Numbered from the stretch's first letter, positions 1 to 9,315 are shown. The stretch: DNA of 35,587 bases from CAYSUS01 sp964434165 (GCA_964434165.1 CAYSUS010000073.1:1-35587), one strand, 5' to 3'. The notes: generated by a model not told the origin, from the letters alone. Translations and numbers: made by a program.

Positions 1-2690
1 GGATCGGAGACCATGTTGATCAGGTCCTCGAAAGCGTCGAGGGCCTCCAGGTCCTCCGAGGCGATCATGATCCCGCCCGGTCCGGGGGCCACGACGATCG
101 GGGCCGGCTGCGCGCGGATCGTGGTCTTTGCCGGCCCGGTGCTTTCCGGCTTTTCCTCGTTGGGCTCGCTCGGCGCTGGTGGTTCCGGCGCGGGATTCCC
201 GCCCTCCACGCCCGCGTCCTCCGAAGCGACCTGCGAGGCCAGCAGGATCCTCGCCGCGCGGGCCCGGCGGGGCGGACCGTGGCCGGCCGAACGGTCGGTT
301 TTGGCCTGGGGCGCCTGCGGGCCGCGCGTCGGCTCGGTCGCAGGCGCGGGGGCAGGCGGCGGCGATTCCTGGTTTTCGTCCTCCGCTGCCGGCCCGTCGC
401 CAGCGCTCGGCGGCACATCGCGCATCCTCCCCGGACCGAACATCATCTCGAACAGCTCCGGCGGCACGCTCGCGTCGTCCGGCGACCCGTCGGCGGCGCC
501 CGGAGTTCCGGTTCGCATGGTGGGAATGGCTGCCGACGGGGTGACGACGCGGATTCGGTTGGCCCGCATCGTAGGCCAGATTTCCTGCACGCGCTCCAGG
601 GCCGTCTTGGCCGTCCGCCCGGTGAGCGGGATCATGCGGACGTTGCCGCCCGAGCCATCGGCCAGCGCATCCGCCCCGCTCTCGCCCATCTGGTCCAACA
701 GCGAGCGGATCTGCTCGATCTGCGAGTCCGTGGCGCGGACCATGAGCTGGCTGGTGAGCACGTCGGCCTCGACCTGCGGCTTGTTCGGGTCCGGGTTCTC
801 GCCGCCGGCGCCGAAGAGCTTGTTGATCGACGTGACCGCGGTCTGGGGATCGACGGTCGTGAGCTGGATGACCTCGATGCGGCGGAGATCTCGCTGCATT
901 TGCTCGAGCGTCGCCCGAATCGTGGCGTGATCCGCGGGGCGCGCCATGGCGACGAGGTTGCCCGTCCTCGGGTCCAGCGCAAGACGCACGTCGGGCGACT
1001 CGGCCAGCAGCGTCTGCATCACCTGGAGCACCGACTCGGGATCGGCCGAGGTGACGGGGTACACCTCCAACTGCGGAGTCTCCTCGAGGCTCTTGCCCGC
1101 TTGGGCGTCGGGCACGTCCACCATCTTGAGCACCTCGCCGAATCGTGCGACCTGTTCCTCCAGGCCGCTGACCAGGTACTTCTTGCCGGTCGGGTCCATG
1201 ACCACGCGAATCGAGCCGTCCTCCGACGAGCTCTGCTCGGGCGGGATGTCGAGGAACTGCCGGATGATGGCCAGGGCCTCGAGCGGGTCGGCGTACTCGG
1301 GCTCGAAGACCTTGATCTCGCCGGAGCGGAGCCCCTCCGGATCCTCGCTCCGCTGGATGGTGCGTTGGATGGCCTTCAGCCGGCCCACCGTTTCGGTCAC
1401 CAGGAGCTGCCGGGCCTTGGGCAGGGCGATCACCGACCCCTGCGGGCCAATCATCTTGCGGATCTCCGGCTCGATCTCCTCGGGCGTGAGCTTCTCGAGC
1501 TGAAACAGCACGGCCACCAGCTCGTAATTGCCGCGGTCGTCCAGCTCCTCCTGCGGGATCGTCTCGATGAGGTTGGGCGGGATGCCGTCCTCCAGGTTGA
1601 TCAACATCAACATGCGCCTGCGCCGCACGAGCGTGTAACCCTTGGTCAGCAGCACGCTGTTGAGGAGGTCGATGGCCTCCGACGGCGTGTACGCGCGATC
1701 GTCCGTGTAGTTGAAAGTCCCCTGGGGCGGCGTCTCGGCGATCAACGACAGGCCCGCCTGCTCCGCAAACCAGTCGAGCACGTCCTCCCACGGTTGGTAG
1801 CGGAAGCTGAAACGGATCTTCTTCGACTCCTCCGCCGCAACCGTCTTGGGCAAGGTGTCCTCCGGGGACGCACTCTCCCCATGCACCGCCTCGCCCAGCG
1901 TGGGCTCCGTCGCCACAGGTCCTTCGCTTTCCTCCAAAGGCGGCATCCTCCCGGCGGTGTCGTCCGGAAAGGCGGCGGGGCCCCCGGAGGCCAGCGCCTC
2001 GCGGTCGGCCGTGCCGGTCGAGGCCGGTGTGCCGGACCCGGGCGCTTCGGGGGTCGCTTCGGCCGGGCTTGGCGCGGAAGGCGGCGTGCCGCCGGCGTCG
2101 GCGACGATGGCTTCCCAGCCGGCAGTCTGATCCTCGGTGAGCACGGCAGCCAGCTTGCGCTCATATTCCGAGCGAACGACGTGCCGCCGGTCCCGTCCGG
2201 CCACGGCCAGCCGGTCTTCCCGCTCCCTCAGCAACCTCGCGACCTCGGCCTTCTGCTCCCCGGTCAGGCGCAGCTTCTCCGCCACGTCCGGGTCCACGAG
2301 GCTCGTCATCCCCAGGCGGCGAATACGGATCTTGCGAAGCTGGGTCCGCTGCTCGGGCGTCAAGAGGGCCAGGCCCCTCTCCTCCGACTCCTGACGAAAG
2401 GGGGCCAGCCGCTCGGCCTGCTCGCCCGGAGAAAGCCCCCGGAGCTTCATCGCCAGTTCCAGGGCGTCGGCCTCGCGCTGCACCAACAGGTCGAGGAGGG
2501 CCTTCTTCTGCGTCTCGGAGAGCCCCAGCTCCTTGGCCACCTCCGGGTCATCGACCAGCGACAGGGCCCCGACGAACGTCGAGTCCGCGCCCAGGGCGGG
2601 CATGGAGGTGAGCACGAGCAGGGCCGTGGCGACCCACACGCACGGCGCCCAAGCCGCGCCACGCAAGCACCGGGGAAGATCGGATTTCAC
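1..2690 (-). CDS. Exported secretin-N-domain protein, planctomycete type (3' part missing)
   Basis: Open from a GTG at 2690 to the window edge, 896 codons with no stop. The start has GGAG at 2699-2702, 8 bases upstream. Residues 1-35 form a signal peptide (hydrophobic stretch about 17-33, cleavage likely after ALGA). Residues 36-200 are helical and charged, with repeated 'LT-EQ' segments. About 297-370 is a small domain beginning FRYQPWEDVL and containing LLNSVLLTKGYTLVRR. Then come several repeats of the secretin_N type (for example EVYPVTSADPESVLQVMQ) to about 640, and a Pro/Ala/Glu-rich linker around 700-860. Secretin_N domains form periplasmic rings in type II/III secretion and pilus secretins. 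This group is common in planctomycetes, usually without a clear C-terminal secretin barrel. Whether a barrel follows cannot be seen here. Export is well supported; the exact role is unknown. Confidence 0.88.
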   Translation of the reverse strand, partial: MKSDLPRCLRGAAWAPCVWVATALLVLTSMPALGADSTFVGALSLVDDPEVAKELGLSETQKKALLDLLVQREADALELAMKLRGLSPGEQAERLAPFRQESEERGLALLTPEQRTQLRKIRIRRLGMTSLVDPDVAEKLRLTGEQKAEVARLLREREDRLAVAGRDRRHVVRSEYERKLAAVLTEDQTAGWEAIVADAGGTPPSAPSPAEATPEAPGSGTPASTGTADREALASGGPAAFPDDTAGRMPPLEESEGPVATEPTLGEAVHGESASPEDTLPKTVAAEESKKIRFSFRYQPWEDVLDWFAEQAGLSLIAETPPQGTFNYTDDRAYTPSEAIDLLNSVLLTKGYTLVRRRRMLMLINLEDGIPPNLIETIPQEELDDRGNYELVAVLFQLEKLTPEEIEPEIRKMIGPQGSVIALPKARQLLVTETVGRLKAIQRTIQRSEDPEGLRSGEIKVFEPEYADPLEALAIIRQFLDIPPEQSSSEDGSIRVVMDPTGKKYLVSGLEEQVARFGEVLKMVDVPDAQAGKSLEETPQLEVYPVTSADPESVLQVMQTLLAESPDVRLALDPRTGNLVAMARPADHATIRATLEQMQRDLRRIEVIQLTTVDPQTAVTSINKLFGAGGENPDPNKPQVEADVLTSQLMVRATDSQIEQIRSLLDQMGESGADALADGSGGNVRMIPLTGRTAKTALERVQEIWPTMRANRIRVVTPSAAIPTMRTGTPGAADGSPDDASVPPELFEMMFGPGRMRDVPPSAGDGPAAEDENQESPPPAPAPATEPTRGPQAPQAKTDRSAGHGPPRRARAARILLASQVASEDAGVEGGNPAPEPPAPSEPNEEKPESTGPAKTTIRAQPAPIVVAPGPGGIMIASEDLEALDAFEDLINMVSD

Positions 2691-3073
2691 GTCGGCAACT
2701 CCAGAAAACGGAAGGCGTCAGCGGCCCGCCAAGTGGCAGACCGGGGGCCGGAAGGCCGCTCTCAGCGAACCGCCCCCACGTCGTGTGGGGCCTTTCCCGA
2801 GCGCGGACTTCCGGTCCTGTGCCGCAGCCCATCGATGGGAACTCCACAAATCCATGCTACTTATCGCCCCGCATCCGTTCCAGGCAATTCCTGGCGTCGT
2901 CGTCGCCACACCCCCCCGAACGGGCAAGCCATGCCGATCGCGCAAGGTCTGCGCCTGCCGGGGTCGCGCCCTTGACATCTAACTGTGTGAACCCCGCGCA
3001 CGGGGACTTCGACCGCGAGGAGTTTGAGAAGCCATAGTTGATTAGAGAAAACCCCTGAACCGGTGGGATGCCC
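2691..3073. other. Divergent intergenic region
   Basis: This stretch separates the leftward secretin-N-domain gene from the rightward glycosyltransferase gene. No coding sequence is visible. It holds the candidate leftward promoter at 2860-2887, a short hairpin with CCCCAC/GTGGGG arms around 2775-2792, and a perfect TTGACA at 2972-2977. No -10 box lies 16-19 bases after that TTGACA. A short CCCCG/CGGGG hairpin follows near 2992-3005. Confidence 0.5.
2860..2887 (-). promoter_or_regulatory. Candidate promoter for the secretin-N-domain gene
   Basis: On the minus strand TTGCCT (2887-2882) is followed after 16 bases by GATAAG (2865-2860), about 170 bases before the GTG start. Both boxes are partial matches to sigma-70 consensus, so this is a weak call. 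Confidence 0.3.
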
Positions 3074-3931
3074 ATGGCCCGTCCGACTCTCCCGTGCCAG
3101 CCCCAGAAGCGGCCCGCCGCGCCGGCCCACGAACCGGCGCCGCGCGACCCCGTACCGGCAACCACCGTGTGGGGTCTTTCCCTGGCGCGCTTCACCTGCC
3201 GACAGACCTTGGATGCCGTGGATCGGCTCGTCGACCGCGGCGCGCCGAGCTTCTTCATCACCGCCAACCTCCACTACGCGATGCTCAGCCACCGCGACGC
3301 GAGACTTCGCGAAGTGAACCGCCGGGCCGCCTTCCTGGTAGCCGACGGCATGCCGCTGGTGTGGTATTCGCGGCTGACCGCCGATCCTTTGCCCGAGCGC
3401 GTGGCGGGATCGGACTTGATCTATCTGCTTGCGGAACGGGCGGCGGTGAGGGGCCACCGCGTGTTCATGTTGGGCGGCGGCCCAGCCGTGGGCGAGGCCG
3501 CCGCCGCAGAGTTGCGCCGGCGCAATCCGGCACTGATCGTGGCGGGCATCGCGGCCCCGGATTTCGGGCTGCTCTCCGCCGACGAGCATGCCCGGCTGAT
3601 CGCCGAAATCCGCCAGACCGCGCCAGACTTGCTCCTGGTCGCCCTGGGCCAGCCCAAGGGCGAGCTGTGGCTGTCCGAGCACTGCGAGTCACTGGGCGTG
3701 CCCGCGTGCGTGCAGTTGGGAGCGTCGTTCGACTTCGTGTGCGGCCGGGTCCGCCGCGCGCCGCGGTGGGCGCAGCGCGCGGGGCTCGAATGGGCGTGGC
3801 GCATGTCGCGTGAGCCGCGCAGGCTCCTCCCGCGGTACGCGGCCGACGCGGCCTTTCTGGCCCGCGCCATGGCCGCCGATCTGTGGCGTGCAGCCTTCCG
3901 ACCTCGCAGCCGGGTCGCGAGGCACGGATAG
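3074..3931 (+). CDS. WecG/TagA/CpsF-family glycosyltransferase
   Basis: Predicted to transfer a sugar (typically N-acetylmannosamine or a related aminosugar) from a UDP-sugar to a lipid-linked acceptor at the cytoplasmic membrane, for exopolysaccharide or wall-polymer synthesis. The 285-residue protein shows the family pattern in order: TANLHYAMLSHRDARLRE, VADGMPLVW, the PERVAGSDL segment, RVFMLGGGP, the LLVALGQPKGELW motif (family GxPKqE.W), LGASFDFVCGRVRRAP, and GLEWAWRMSREPRRLLPRY at the end. Length is near the family norm of about 250. I placed the start at ATG 3074 because GGTGGG (3062-3067) sits 6 bases before it; an in-frame ATG at 3068 abuts that site and is less likely. It stands alone, so its acceptor and pathway are not shown by neighbours. 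Confidence 0.9.
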   Translation: MARPTLPCQPQKRPAAPAHEPAPRDPVPATTVWGLSLARFTCRQTLDAVDRLVDRGAPSFFITANLHYAMLSHRDARLREVNRRAAFLVADGMPLVWYSRLTADPLPERVAGSDLIYLLAERAAVRGHRVFMLGGGPAVGEAAAAELRRRNPALIVAGIAAPDFGLLSADEHARLIAEIRQTAPDLLLVALGQPKGELWLSEHCESLGVPACVQLGASFDFVCGRVRRAPRWAQRAGLEWAWRMSREPRRLLPRYAADAAFLARAMAADLWRAAFRPRSRVARHG

Positions 3932-4274
3932 CTCCCGCGGGCCCGTTTCGAGCGGTGCGTCTTGCGCGCCCGGGCTCGGCTCCGCGCCCGCCCGCGCGCC
4001 TGATCGGAAGCCCCGGCGCGAGACCGGCTCACGCCTCTCCGCCGCGCCCCACCGCATTCAGGGGGTCAAGTTTGCAATCTTGGAGCGGTACGGGTACACT
4101 TGCGGGTAGATTTGGGGGGAGCCCTCGATTCCCCCCTCACCGGGTTCGCAATAGACGCGGGCCCGATTGCCGAGTAGAGGGGGCGCAGGTCTTTTCGTCC
4201 GGCGCGGACGGATGCGATCTCCGAGCGGGGACCTTTCGGATGCAGCCGGGCCTTCTTATCGGATGGGCTAGGTT
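3932..4274 (+). other. Intergenic region upstream of the kinase gene
   Basis: No gene is visible. The first part is very GC-rich low-complexity sequence. The promoter at 4072-4100 lies near the middle and leaves a 5' leader of about 170 bases before the kinase start. I see no clear terminator for the glycosyltransferase gene. Confidence 0.5.
4072..4100 (+). promoter_or_regulatory. Promoter of the kinase-HEAT operon
   Basis: TTGCAA (4072-4077) and TACACT (4095-4100) are separated by exactly 17 bases. The -10 box fits the TANACT pattern seen at other promoters in this window. Confidence 0.55.
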
Positions 4275-6857
4275 ATGGCCGCCAGCACGGTTGACTCGCT
4301 ACTGGAACTTCTGGAGAAGAGCAACCTCCTCACGGAGGACCAGTTGGCGGAAGCCCGAGCGGCGGCGGAAGACGCGGCCGATCCGAAGAGCTTGGCCAGG
4401 TCGCTGGTCCAAATGGATCTCATCTCGCGGTGGCAGGCCGGGCAGTTGCTCGCCGGGCGGAGCACGTTCTTCCTCGGCAAGTACAAGCTGATCGAGCTTC
4501 TCGGGCGCGGCGGCATGGGCGGCGTGTTCCTCGCCCGGCACACGATGATGAACCGTCCGGTGGCGCTGAAGGTGGTCTCCAAGCAGATCGCCAAGGACCC
4601 GGCGGCCCTGGAGCGCTTCCTCACCGAGGCTCGCGCCATCGCCGCCCTGGACGATCCCAACATCGTGCAGGCGTACAACGTCGATAGCGAGGACGGGCGC
4701 TTTTACATCGTCATGGAGTATGTCGAGGGCAAGGACCTCCAGAAGATCGTCGAGGCGGAAGGGCCCTTGGACTTCGAGCGCGCGGCCGACTACATCCGTC
4801 AGGCCGCCGACGGGCTGTCCCACGCGCACAGCCGCGAGCTGATCCACTGCGACGTCAAGCCGTCGAACTTGCTGGTCAACGGCCAGGGCGTGGTCAAGAT
4901 TCTCGATCTGGGCATGGCCCGAGTCGGCTCCGCGGCGCCCACCGACAACGGCGACGACGAGCGTGTGCTGGGCACGGTGGATTACCTGGCTCCCGAGCAG
5001 GCCATGCAGAGCAAGGAGCTGGACCACCGGGCCGATATCTATTCGCTGGGCTGCACGTTCTACTTCCTGTTGACCGGCAAGCCGCCGTTCGGAGAGGGGA
5101 GCATTCACCAGCGGATCGTCAAGCACCAGACCAAGGAGGCGCCGGGTATCGCGGAGCTGCGGCCCAGCACGCCCAAGGATCTCATCGCCATTGTGCGCAA
5201 GATGATGGCCAAGAAGCCGGAGGACCGCTTCCAGTCGGCCTCGGAGGTGAGCAGCGTGTTGGCCGACTGGCGACCGCGCAAGCCCAAGCTTCGCCGCGCC
5301 GTGCCGCTGGAGGACGGCGAGGAGGAGCAGTCGGCGTCGGCCCTGCCGGCCATCAAGCCGATCGAGGACGGCAAGCCGGCCCCGGCTGTGCCACGGCCCG
5401 CCGAGGACGCCCCTGCCGCGCAGCCCGCCGACAAGGTCGCTCTGCCCCGCTGGGTGTTGATTGCCGGGGCCGCTGGGGCCGTGGTCCTGGTGGGGCTCGT
5501 GATCGCGCTGGCGGTCGTGCTCAGCTCGTCGCCGCGTGGCAAGACCGGAGGCCCGGAGAAAGACACGGTGGCCCAGCGTGCGAAGGCGCGCAAGCCGGTC
5601 ATGCCCAAGGAGGAGAGCGATTTCCCCAAGCCGAAGGTCGTCGATTCCGGCGATCCGGGCGAGGACCCGACCGCGAAGCCCGACGGCGAGAGCAAACCGG
5701 AACCGAAGCCCGCGGAGAAGCCTGCCGACAAGCCGGAGCCCAAGGCGGAAGAGAAACCCAAGCCGAAGCAGGAGAAGCCCCATCCCAAGACCGAGGAGAA
5801 GCCCCGGCCGAAGGAGGAGGGAAAGCCCAAGCCGAAGGAAAAAGAGGAGCCCAAGCCGAAAACCAAGCCCAAGCCGGTTGACCCACTGCAAAGCCTACCG
5901 AAGGCAGTGAGTCTGCCCCTGCTGGACGAGAAGGCGGAGCCGCTGGCCGAACCGGGCGAGCCGACGGTGCTCGCCAAGTTCAATGCACCGGACGACGCCT
6001 CTTGGGATCTTTCGCTGATCGGCGGGGAGAACGCCGTGGGATCCAACCGCCAGTTCCTTCCGTTGGACCGGCACGCCTCGGAAGAGGAGTTGTACTGGAC
6101 CGCCGAGCTTCAGACGGAAGTTCGCGGGCAGGATCCCACCAAGACCGCCGTGGCCAAGCTCTGGCGGGAGAAGGGGGACATCAAGTTCCAGTGGCTGCCT
6201 GGGGCCGAGCCGTCCACGGCCAACTGCCTGAAGAACTGCCTGTTGGAGGTTTACCTGCAGGGCAAGACCCGGCAGATCGCCTTGAGCGAGCCGGTGGTCG
6301 GGCCGCCGCTGGACATGGACCTGACCAAGGGGTTCGCCCGCGTGACCGTGCCTTTGCAGGGCGTGCCGGACGACGAGAGCCTTCGGCTGGAGATCACGGG
6401 GTTCGAAGGGCAGAAGTCGATCGACCTGGAGCCGGCCGAGCCCGTGTCCCCGAAGACGCCGCTCAATCTCTACATTTCGCGGACCGACGCGCACAACAAC
6501 GCGATCCGCGCGGTGTCGTTCCGTGTCACCTCACGGGTCACCCGCGAGGGGCTGTCGATCGATTGTCGGCTCGTCGATCCGCCCGTCAAGGCGTTTCGCA
6601 CCACACACCCGCCGGCCCTTCGCGACATGCTCGCCAACAAGAAGAACGAGATCAAGAAGAAGCTCGACAAGGACAAGGATAAGAAGCAGTTCCGGGGTGC
6701 GCAGCGATCGCAGATGCTCCAGCAGATCGACCTCTACGATCGGGATATCTGGTACCTCGACTTCCAGAAGACCATGGAGGGTCCCAAGAAGATCTCCTAC
6801 CGGGTGTTCATCCAGGCGGGGTTGTACAAGATCGAGCTCGCCAAGAGCCCGGAATGA
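4275..6857 (+). CDS. Membrane-anchored PknB-like Ser/Thr protein kinase
   Basis: 860 residues. A helical segment (1-65, with SRWQAGQLLAGR) typical of planctomycete kinases precedes the kinase domain, about 70-332. Visible motifs are the G-loop GRGGMGGVF (77-85), K99 in VALK, E118, catalytic loop HCDVKPSN (191-198), DLG (211-213) and APEQ (239-242). The usual HRD arginine is cysteine, so this is a non-RD kinase, and DFG is DLG. A membrane helix follows at 393-416. Residues 473-534 are a Lys/Pro/Glu-rich spacer, probably spanning periplasm or wall. A 320-residue extracytoplasmic domain of unknown fold ends the protein and is likely the sensor. The HEAT-repeat gene starts 39 bases downstream, suggesting one transcript. 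Kinase assignment is firm; ligand and substrates are unknown. Confidence 0.92.
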   Translation: MAASTVDSLLELLEKSNLLTEDQLAEARAAAEDAADPKSLARSLVQMDLISRWQAGQLLAGRSTFFLGKYKLIELLGRGGMGGVFLARHTMMNRPVALKVVSKQIAKDPAALERFLTEARAIAALDDPNIVQAYNVDSEDGRFYIVMEYVEGKDLQKIVEAEGPLDFERAADYIRQAADGLSHAHSRELIHCDVKPSNLLVNGQGVVKILDLGMARVGSAAPTDNGDDERVLGTVDYLAPEQAMQSKELDHRADIYSLGCTFYFLLTGKPPFGEGSIHQRIVKHQTKEAPGIAELRPSTPKDLIAIVRKMMAKKPEDRFQSASEVSSVLADWRPRKPKLRRAVPLEDGEEEQSASALPAIKPIEDGKPAPAVPRPAEDAPAAQPADKVALPRWVLIAGAAGAVVLVGLVIALAVVLSSSPRGKTGGPEKDTVAQRAKARKPVMPKEESDFPKPKVVDSGDPGEDPTAKPDGESKPEPKPAEKPADKPEPKAEEKPKPKQEKPHPKTEEKPRPKEEGKPKPKEKEEPKPKTKPKPVDPLQSLPKAVSLPLLDEKAEPLAEPGEPTVLAKFNAPDDASWDLSLIGGENAVGSNRQFLPLDRHASEEELYWTAELQTEVRGQDPTKTAVAKLWREKGDIKFQWLPGAEPSTANCLKNCLLEVYLQGKTRQIALSEPVVGPPLDMDLTKGFARVTVPLQGVPDDESLRLEITGFEGQKSIDLEPAEPVSPKTPLNLYISRTDAHNNAIRAVSFRVTSRVTREGLSIDCRLVDPPVKAFRTTHPPALRDMLANKKNEIKKKLDKDKDKKQFRGAQRSQMLQQIDLYDRDIWYLDFQKTMEGPKKISYRVFIQAGLYKIELAKSPE

Positions 6858-6896
6858 TCGCCCCGAGCGGAACGCGGTTTCTCAGGTTCCCTTTCC

Positions 6897-7889
6897 ATGC
6901 GGTGGCGAGTGAGTGTCACGACCGGCCGGCGCCCCGCCGGGATCATCGTGGTGGTGGCCCTGGCGACGGTGGTCCCGTCGAAAGCCCTGGTCCCCGCCGC
7001 GGAGGGCCGGCGCAGCCCGGCGGACCTTGCCCGCGAGCTGACAAGCCAGGACGTGCGTGGGCGGTGGTACGCCACGCACGCGCTGGCGCGGCTGGGCCCG
7101 GACGCGGCCCCGGCGATCGAGCCACTGTGCACGGTGCTCGCCGACCGTAGCGAGGAGGAATACGTGCGCGGTGGGGCCGCTCGGGCGCTGGGGTGCATGG
7201 GCGAGGCGGCCGCCCCGGCCGTGGACGCCCTGATCGAGGCCCTGGACTCCTCGCTGGGCTCGGTGCAGCGCAACGCCGCGCGGGCCTTGGGCCGGATCGG
7301 ACCTCCTGCCAAGCGGGCTGGGCCGCGCCTTCAGGCCTTCGTGGACGATGATCCGCCCGTTCGCGCAGCCGCTGCGGCGGCCCTGTGGCGGCTTGCTGGG
7401 CCGGAGAAGGGGCGCGGCGCTCTGGAGGCCATGCTGAAGCACGCGGATCCGGAGGTCGCTTGCCCGGCGGCGTCGGCCCTGGCCGGTCTGGGCCCGGAGG
7501 CCGAGCCCGCCATGGACCCGTTGATGGAAGCCCTGGAGCATCCTAGCGCGGACGTGCGGCGCATGGCGGCCCATGCGCTGACGCGGATCGGTCAGGCGGC
7601 GGTCCCGCGCCTGGCCGACGCGCTGTCGTCGCCGCGCGCCGTGGTCCGGCGCAGCGCGGTCGAGGCCCTCGGCAAGCTCGATGGGGCGGCCCTCGCACCG
7701 CTGACCGCGGCGCTGGAGGATGACGACGTCGTGGTGCGCCGCGCGGCCGCGCGGGCGTTGGGGCGCATGGGGTCTTCAGCCCGTGGCGCGGCCGAGGCCC
7801 TGCTGGCCACCACGAGCGACCCGGACCCCGCCGTGCGCAACGAGGCGGCCGCGGCCCTGAAGCGGGTGCAGGCCGCGCCGACCAGGTAG
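6897..7889 (+). CDS. Exported HEAT-repeat protein
   Basis: 330 residues. The N-terminus (1-about 37) has arginines followed by a hydrophobic run, GIIVVVALATVV, consistent with a signal peptide or anchor. The rest is tandem HEAT/PBS-lyase-type helical repeats of about 31-40 residues, each with a pattern like AAxALxRLGPxAxPAxxxL (for example YATHALARLGPDAAPAIEPL, AARALGRMGSSARGAAEAL). Such solenoids bind other proteins. It begins 39 bases after the kinase stop with only a weak ribosome site (CAGG) and no separate promoter, so it is probably co-transcribed. A role as partner of the kinase's outer domain is an inference. It has no catalytic motif. Confidence 0.85.
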   Translation: MRWRVSVTTGRRPAGIIVVVALATVVPSKALVPAAEGRRSPADLARELTSQDVRGRWYATHALARLGPDAAPAIEPLCTVLADRSEEEYVRGGAARALGCMGEAAAPAVDALIEALDSSLGSVQRNAARALGRIGPPAKRAGPRLQAFVDDDPPVRAAAAAALWRLAGPEKGRGALEAMLKHADPEVACPAASALAGLGPEAEPAMDPLMEALEHPSADVRRMAAHALTRIGQAAVPRLADALSSPRAVVRRSAVEALGKLDGAALAPLTAALEDDDVVVRRAAARALGRMGSSARGAAEALLATTSDPDPAVRNEAAAALKRVQAAPTR

Positions 7890-7932
7890 GACGGTTTGGC
7901 GTGTGAGCGATTGCCACGCGCACCCCCGGGAT

Positions 7933-9264
7933 CTACAGGCTCCAGCCCTCGCGATACGGCGGGTTGACCAGCTTGTTGGCCTCCTCCGAGTTCGTGAACC
8001 GGAGCTTCTCGCCGTCCCAGTGGAGCATCTGCTTGGTGCGGATGGCGATGTTGCCTAGCAGCACGACCTCGGCCAGGTGCGCGGCGTGGTCCACGAAGTT
8101 CGAGCCGGCCGGCCTTCCACCCTTGCAGGCGTTGATCCACTCCTGGTAATGCCCGGGCGATCGCTCCAGCTTCTGCGGCGGCTTGCCGTACTCCTTCGCC
8201 CGCGAGTCGGGGATCAGGCGGTGCCCGTATATCTTGCCCTTATCCCCCACGACCATCAGCCAGTCGCCGTCGCCGAAGGGGCGTCCCGGCTCGAGCTCCT
8301 CGGGGCGCGGCGGCTTGAGGCCTCCGTCCCACCAGGTGATCGACACGCCGGCGCGGTCCCCGTCGGCCGGGAACTGCCATCGGGTGATCGACGAGAGCGG
8401 GGCCGTCTCGTCGGCAATCTCCGGCCCGCACTGATCGCTGGAGGAGCAGGCCTCGATGCGCGTCGGGTGGCCGAGCTTGAGCGCCTTGAACACCGAAGAG
8501 AGCTGGTGGCAGCCGATGTCGCCCAGCACGCCGGTGCCAAAATCCCACCAGCCGCGCCAGGCGAACGGATGGTAACAGGGGTGATAGGGCCGCTCGGGGG
8601 CCGGGCCGAGCCAAAGCCCCCACTCCAGCTCCGCCGGGACCGGGGGCGTCTCCTTCGGACGCGGGATGCCCCGCACGGAGATCCGCCGCGGCCGGTTCGA
8701 GCCGGCGTGGATCTCGCGCACCGTGCCGATCGCGCCGTCCCAGATCAGTTCGCACAGGAGCCTCGCGGCCTCGCTGGCCTGGCCCTGGTTGCCCATCTGC
8801 GTGGCCACCCCGGCCTCTCGGGCAGCCTGGCCAATCATGCGGGCTTCATACACCGAATGGGTCAGCGGTTTCTGGCAGAAGACGTGCTTGCCCATCTTGA
8901 TGGCCGCCATGGTCACCACGGCATGGTTGTGGTCGGGCGTGGCGACCATCACCGCATCGAGGTCCTTCTGGGTCTCGAGCATCTTGCGGAAATCGACGTA
9001 GTGCCTGGCGCCCGGGTGGTGCTTGGCATTGCGCTCCAGGGCGCGCCGGTCCACGTCGCACAAGGCCACAACATTCATCTCCTTCGACACCCGGCGGATG
9101 TCGCCGGAACCCATCCCCCCCACGCCCACGCCGGCAACGTGGAGCTTCTCGCTGGGCGGGGTCGGTCCCTGGCCGAGGACGTGACGCGGAAGAACCGTGG
9201 CCGCGGCCACGCCGGCCCCAGCGGCGAGCATCGTGCGTCGGCCGAGCGTTCGAGGGGTTTTCAT
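7933..9264 (-). CDS. Tat-exported Gfo/Idh/MocA-family oxidoreductase
   Basis: 443 residues. The N-terminus carries a Tat-type signal with RR at 9-10 (LGRRTMLAAGAG) and a cleavage region near VLGQ (29-32). The Rossmann motif GVGVGGMG (45-52), the VATPDHNH segment (107-114) and K132 in the CQKPLTH motif (usual EKP) mark an NAD(P)-dependent sugar or cyclitol dehydrogenase fold. The C-terminal part has HPFAWRGWWDFGTGVLGDIG, typical of the large planctomycete/Verrucomicrobia group often near sugar catabolism genes. The start has a strong AAGGAGG 8 bases upstream. Family substrates include glucose, inositol and N-acetyl-sugars; the specific substrate cannot be read here. It is transcribed alone and converges on the HEAT gene with only 43 bases between stops. 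Confidence 0.93.
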   Translation of the reverse strand: MKTPRTLGRRTMLAAGAGVAAATVLPRHVLGQGPTPPSEKLHVAGVGVGGMGSGDIRRVSKEMNVVALCDVDRRALERNAKHHPGARHYVDFRKMLETQKDLDAVMVATPDHNHAVVTMAAIKMGKHVFCQKPLTHSVYEARMIGQAAREAGVATQMGNQGQASEAARLLCELIWDGAIGTVREIHAGSNRPRRISVRGIPRPKETPPVPAELEWGLWLGPAPERPYHPCYHPFAWRGWWDFGTGVLGDIGCHQLSSVFKALKLGHPTRIEACSSSDQCGPEIADETAPLSSITRWQFPADGDRAGVSITWWDGGLKPPRPEELEPGRPFGDGDWLMVVGDKGKIYGHRLIPDSRAKEYGKPPQKLERSPGHYQEWINACKGGRPAGSNFVDHAAHLAEVVLLGNIAIRTKQMLHWDGEKLRFTNSEEANKLVNPPYREGWSL

Positions 9265-9315
9265 GAGAGGGCCTCCTTGGGTTGGGGGGATGTGAAGGTG
9301 AGGCGGGCGCGGTGG

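Noticed and set aside
279..2975. A very long plus-strand open frame (898 codons) opposite the secretin-N-domain gene
   Set aside because: It is antisense to a gene with a signal peptide, ribosome site and recognisable domains. Its His/Arg/Gly/Leu-rich composition is that of a mirror frame in GC-rich DNA.
2972..2977. Perfect TTGACA suggesting a strong promoter for the glycosyltransferase gene
   Set aside because: No acceptable -10 lies 16-19 bases downstream; the sequence there is CG-only. I leave it as an isolated match.
4299..5891. 530-codon minus-strand frame rich in Leu/Gly/Arg opposite the kinase
   Set aside because: It mirrors the kinase and its Lys/Pro-rich linker; no independent support.
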